The position numbers and the translations under genes were made by a program. Positions 63,301-64,000 of a DNA stretch of 64,000 bases are shown here, piece by piece. Within the stretch, counting starts at the first letter, position 1. Every line of letters begins with the position of its first letter. Location of the stretch: contig JARHVA010001175.1 of the NCBI GenBank assembly GCA_037957365.1, forward strand, positions 1,457,001 to 1,521,000. Reading direction: 5' to 3'. The notes below the pieces were generated by a model. That model ran no database searches. It saw only the letters and a program-made list of their open reading frames with translations, and was not told the DNA's origin. The DNA comes from Torreya grandis. Its lineage: Eukaryota; Streptophyta; Pinopsida; Cupressales; Taxaceae.

Positions 63301-64000
63301 ATGTCAAGTTTCCATGTTGGAGTTTAGGACTATGGTTATCTGATGCCAAAATAATTATTTTCCTCTTGTTTATCCATATGTTTAAGGATGGATTTAATTA
63401 AGAAATGGAGAATGAGTTAAATGACCCTTAAGCTTATAGATTGTGGCTTCTTTGTCTAATGGGTGTAAACCTAAATTGGTCCTTGATTATGGGAACATAA
63501 CATTCTATGTTAATAAGTTCTATGTATGGGTCACCTTGGTAGAGGATTGATGTTAGCTACTTGTAGACCCTTGAATGTTATAAGGTTTTCATAAGCCAAG
63601 GCTTGGCTTGTTGGTACCTTGGTCCCCCTTTTAGGGCCCATTGTACCTATTATGGTACCTCCTTGTTATCAAGTTGATATAATTAAAGTTAGCCAAAAAT
63701 TGACTCATTTTTATGTTGAATCTTACTCTAGGTTAGTAACCTAGTTAAGGATATCCAAGGTTTTGAGTGAACCTTCTTACCTCATGAGTTATCAAGTCAT
63801 AACTGTATATGGTTATCAGATACTTATATTTGGCTAAGGATCCCTAGGTGATTCAATGGGGAAACTAAGTGCCTTCTAAGGTTATGAGGTTATTAGTGTG
63901 GGCCCACACACTAATACCCCTTGAATGGTGTTTCATACTTTAGGCAACCCCTTTTCTTTATGGAATCCTCTAATGATGGCCATCTTGGCATAAGTATCTC
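60303..64000. other. AT-rich sequence, no gene recognised
   Basis: Only short frames that follow base composition. A 24-base imperfect palindrome with centre GTGTGGGCCCACAC lies at 63,892-63,915. No retroelement domain was seen on either strand. Confidence 0.4.

Overview
The window is plant nuclear DNA, very AT-rich, and consists almost entirely of decayed, nested retrotransposons. I found no host gene with an intact reading frame, no tRNA or rRNA gene and no CRISPR. A seed plant with a very large, slowly purged genome (gymnosperm-like, such as a conifer, cycad or Ginkgo) fits best. That is an inference from the old, stop-ridden gypsy elements, the very long LTRs and an L1-type LINE whose ORF2 ends in RNase H. 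No species can be named from the sequence.

Layout. (1) 1-4,215 and 24,827-26,170 (minus strand) look like two halves of one element: a PBS and 683-bp LTR at 26,171-26,878, a long leader with two tandem-repeat arrays, and a decayed gag-like ORF that runs off the left edge. (2) That leader is split by a Ty3/gypsy element at 4,222-24,821, with two LTRs of about 7.1 kb. Its minus-strand interior reads gag, protease, an extra plant-type RNase H, RT, RNase H and integrase. (3) 27,230-30,240 (minus) holds a second, diverged copy of the gag-like protein. (4) 37,638-41,075 (minus) holds PBS, gag, zinc knuckle and protease of another gypsy element, interrupted by (5) an L1-type LINE at 32,121-37,621 (minus) with a perfect 16-bp target-site duplication.

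The LINE is the most interesting object. It is 5'-truncated just after the endonuclease. It carries RT, a zinc finger and RNase H, and then a further ORF of about 530 codons between ORF2 and its 3' end. That third ORF has a conserved globular N-terminal part, an acidic middle, a coiled coil and a basic tail. A degraded relative of it occurs alone on the plus strand at about 53.7-54.3 kb.

(6) 42.3-53.7 kb is AT-rich, essentially non-coding repeat DNA with diverged duplicated blocks. (7) 54,352-56,944 is a GC-richer Ty1/copia remnant (minus): LTR, PPT, RNase H, RT and a GAG-pre-integrase piece. The integrase is replaced by an array of palindromic ACCGACGTCGGT-like units that also occur in the LTR. 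(8) 58,775-60,302 has three copies of a 0.4-0.5 kb unit, the middle one inverted, able to form a long hairpin. (9) 60.3-64 kb shows nothing I can assign.

Inferred order of events: the gag-like elements and the gypsy element at 37.6-41 kb are the host layer; the 20.6-kb gypsy element jumped into one and the LINE into the other. All coding parts now carry stops or frameshifts, and several catalytic residues are changed. Assignments come from my reading of translated frames and recognition of family motifs, not from database searches.
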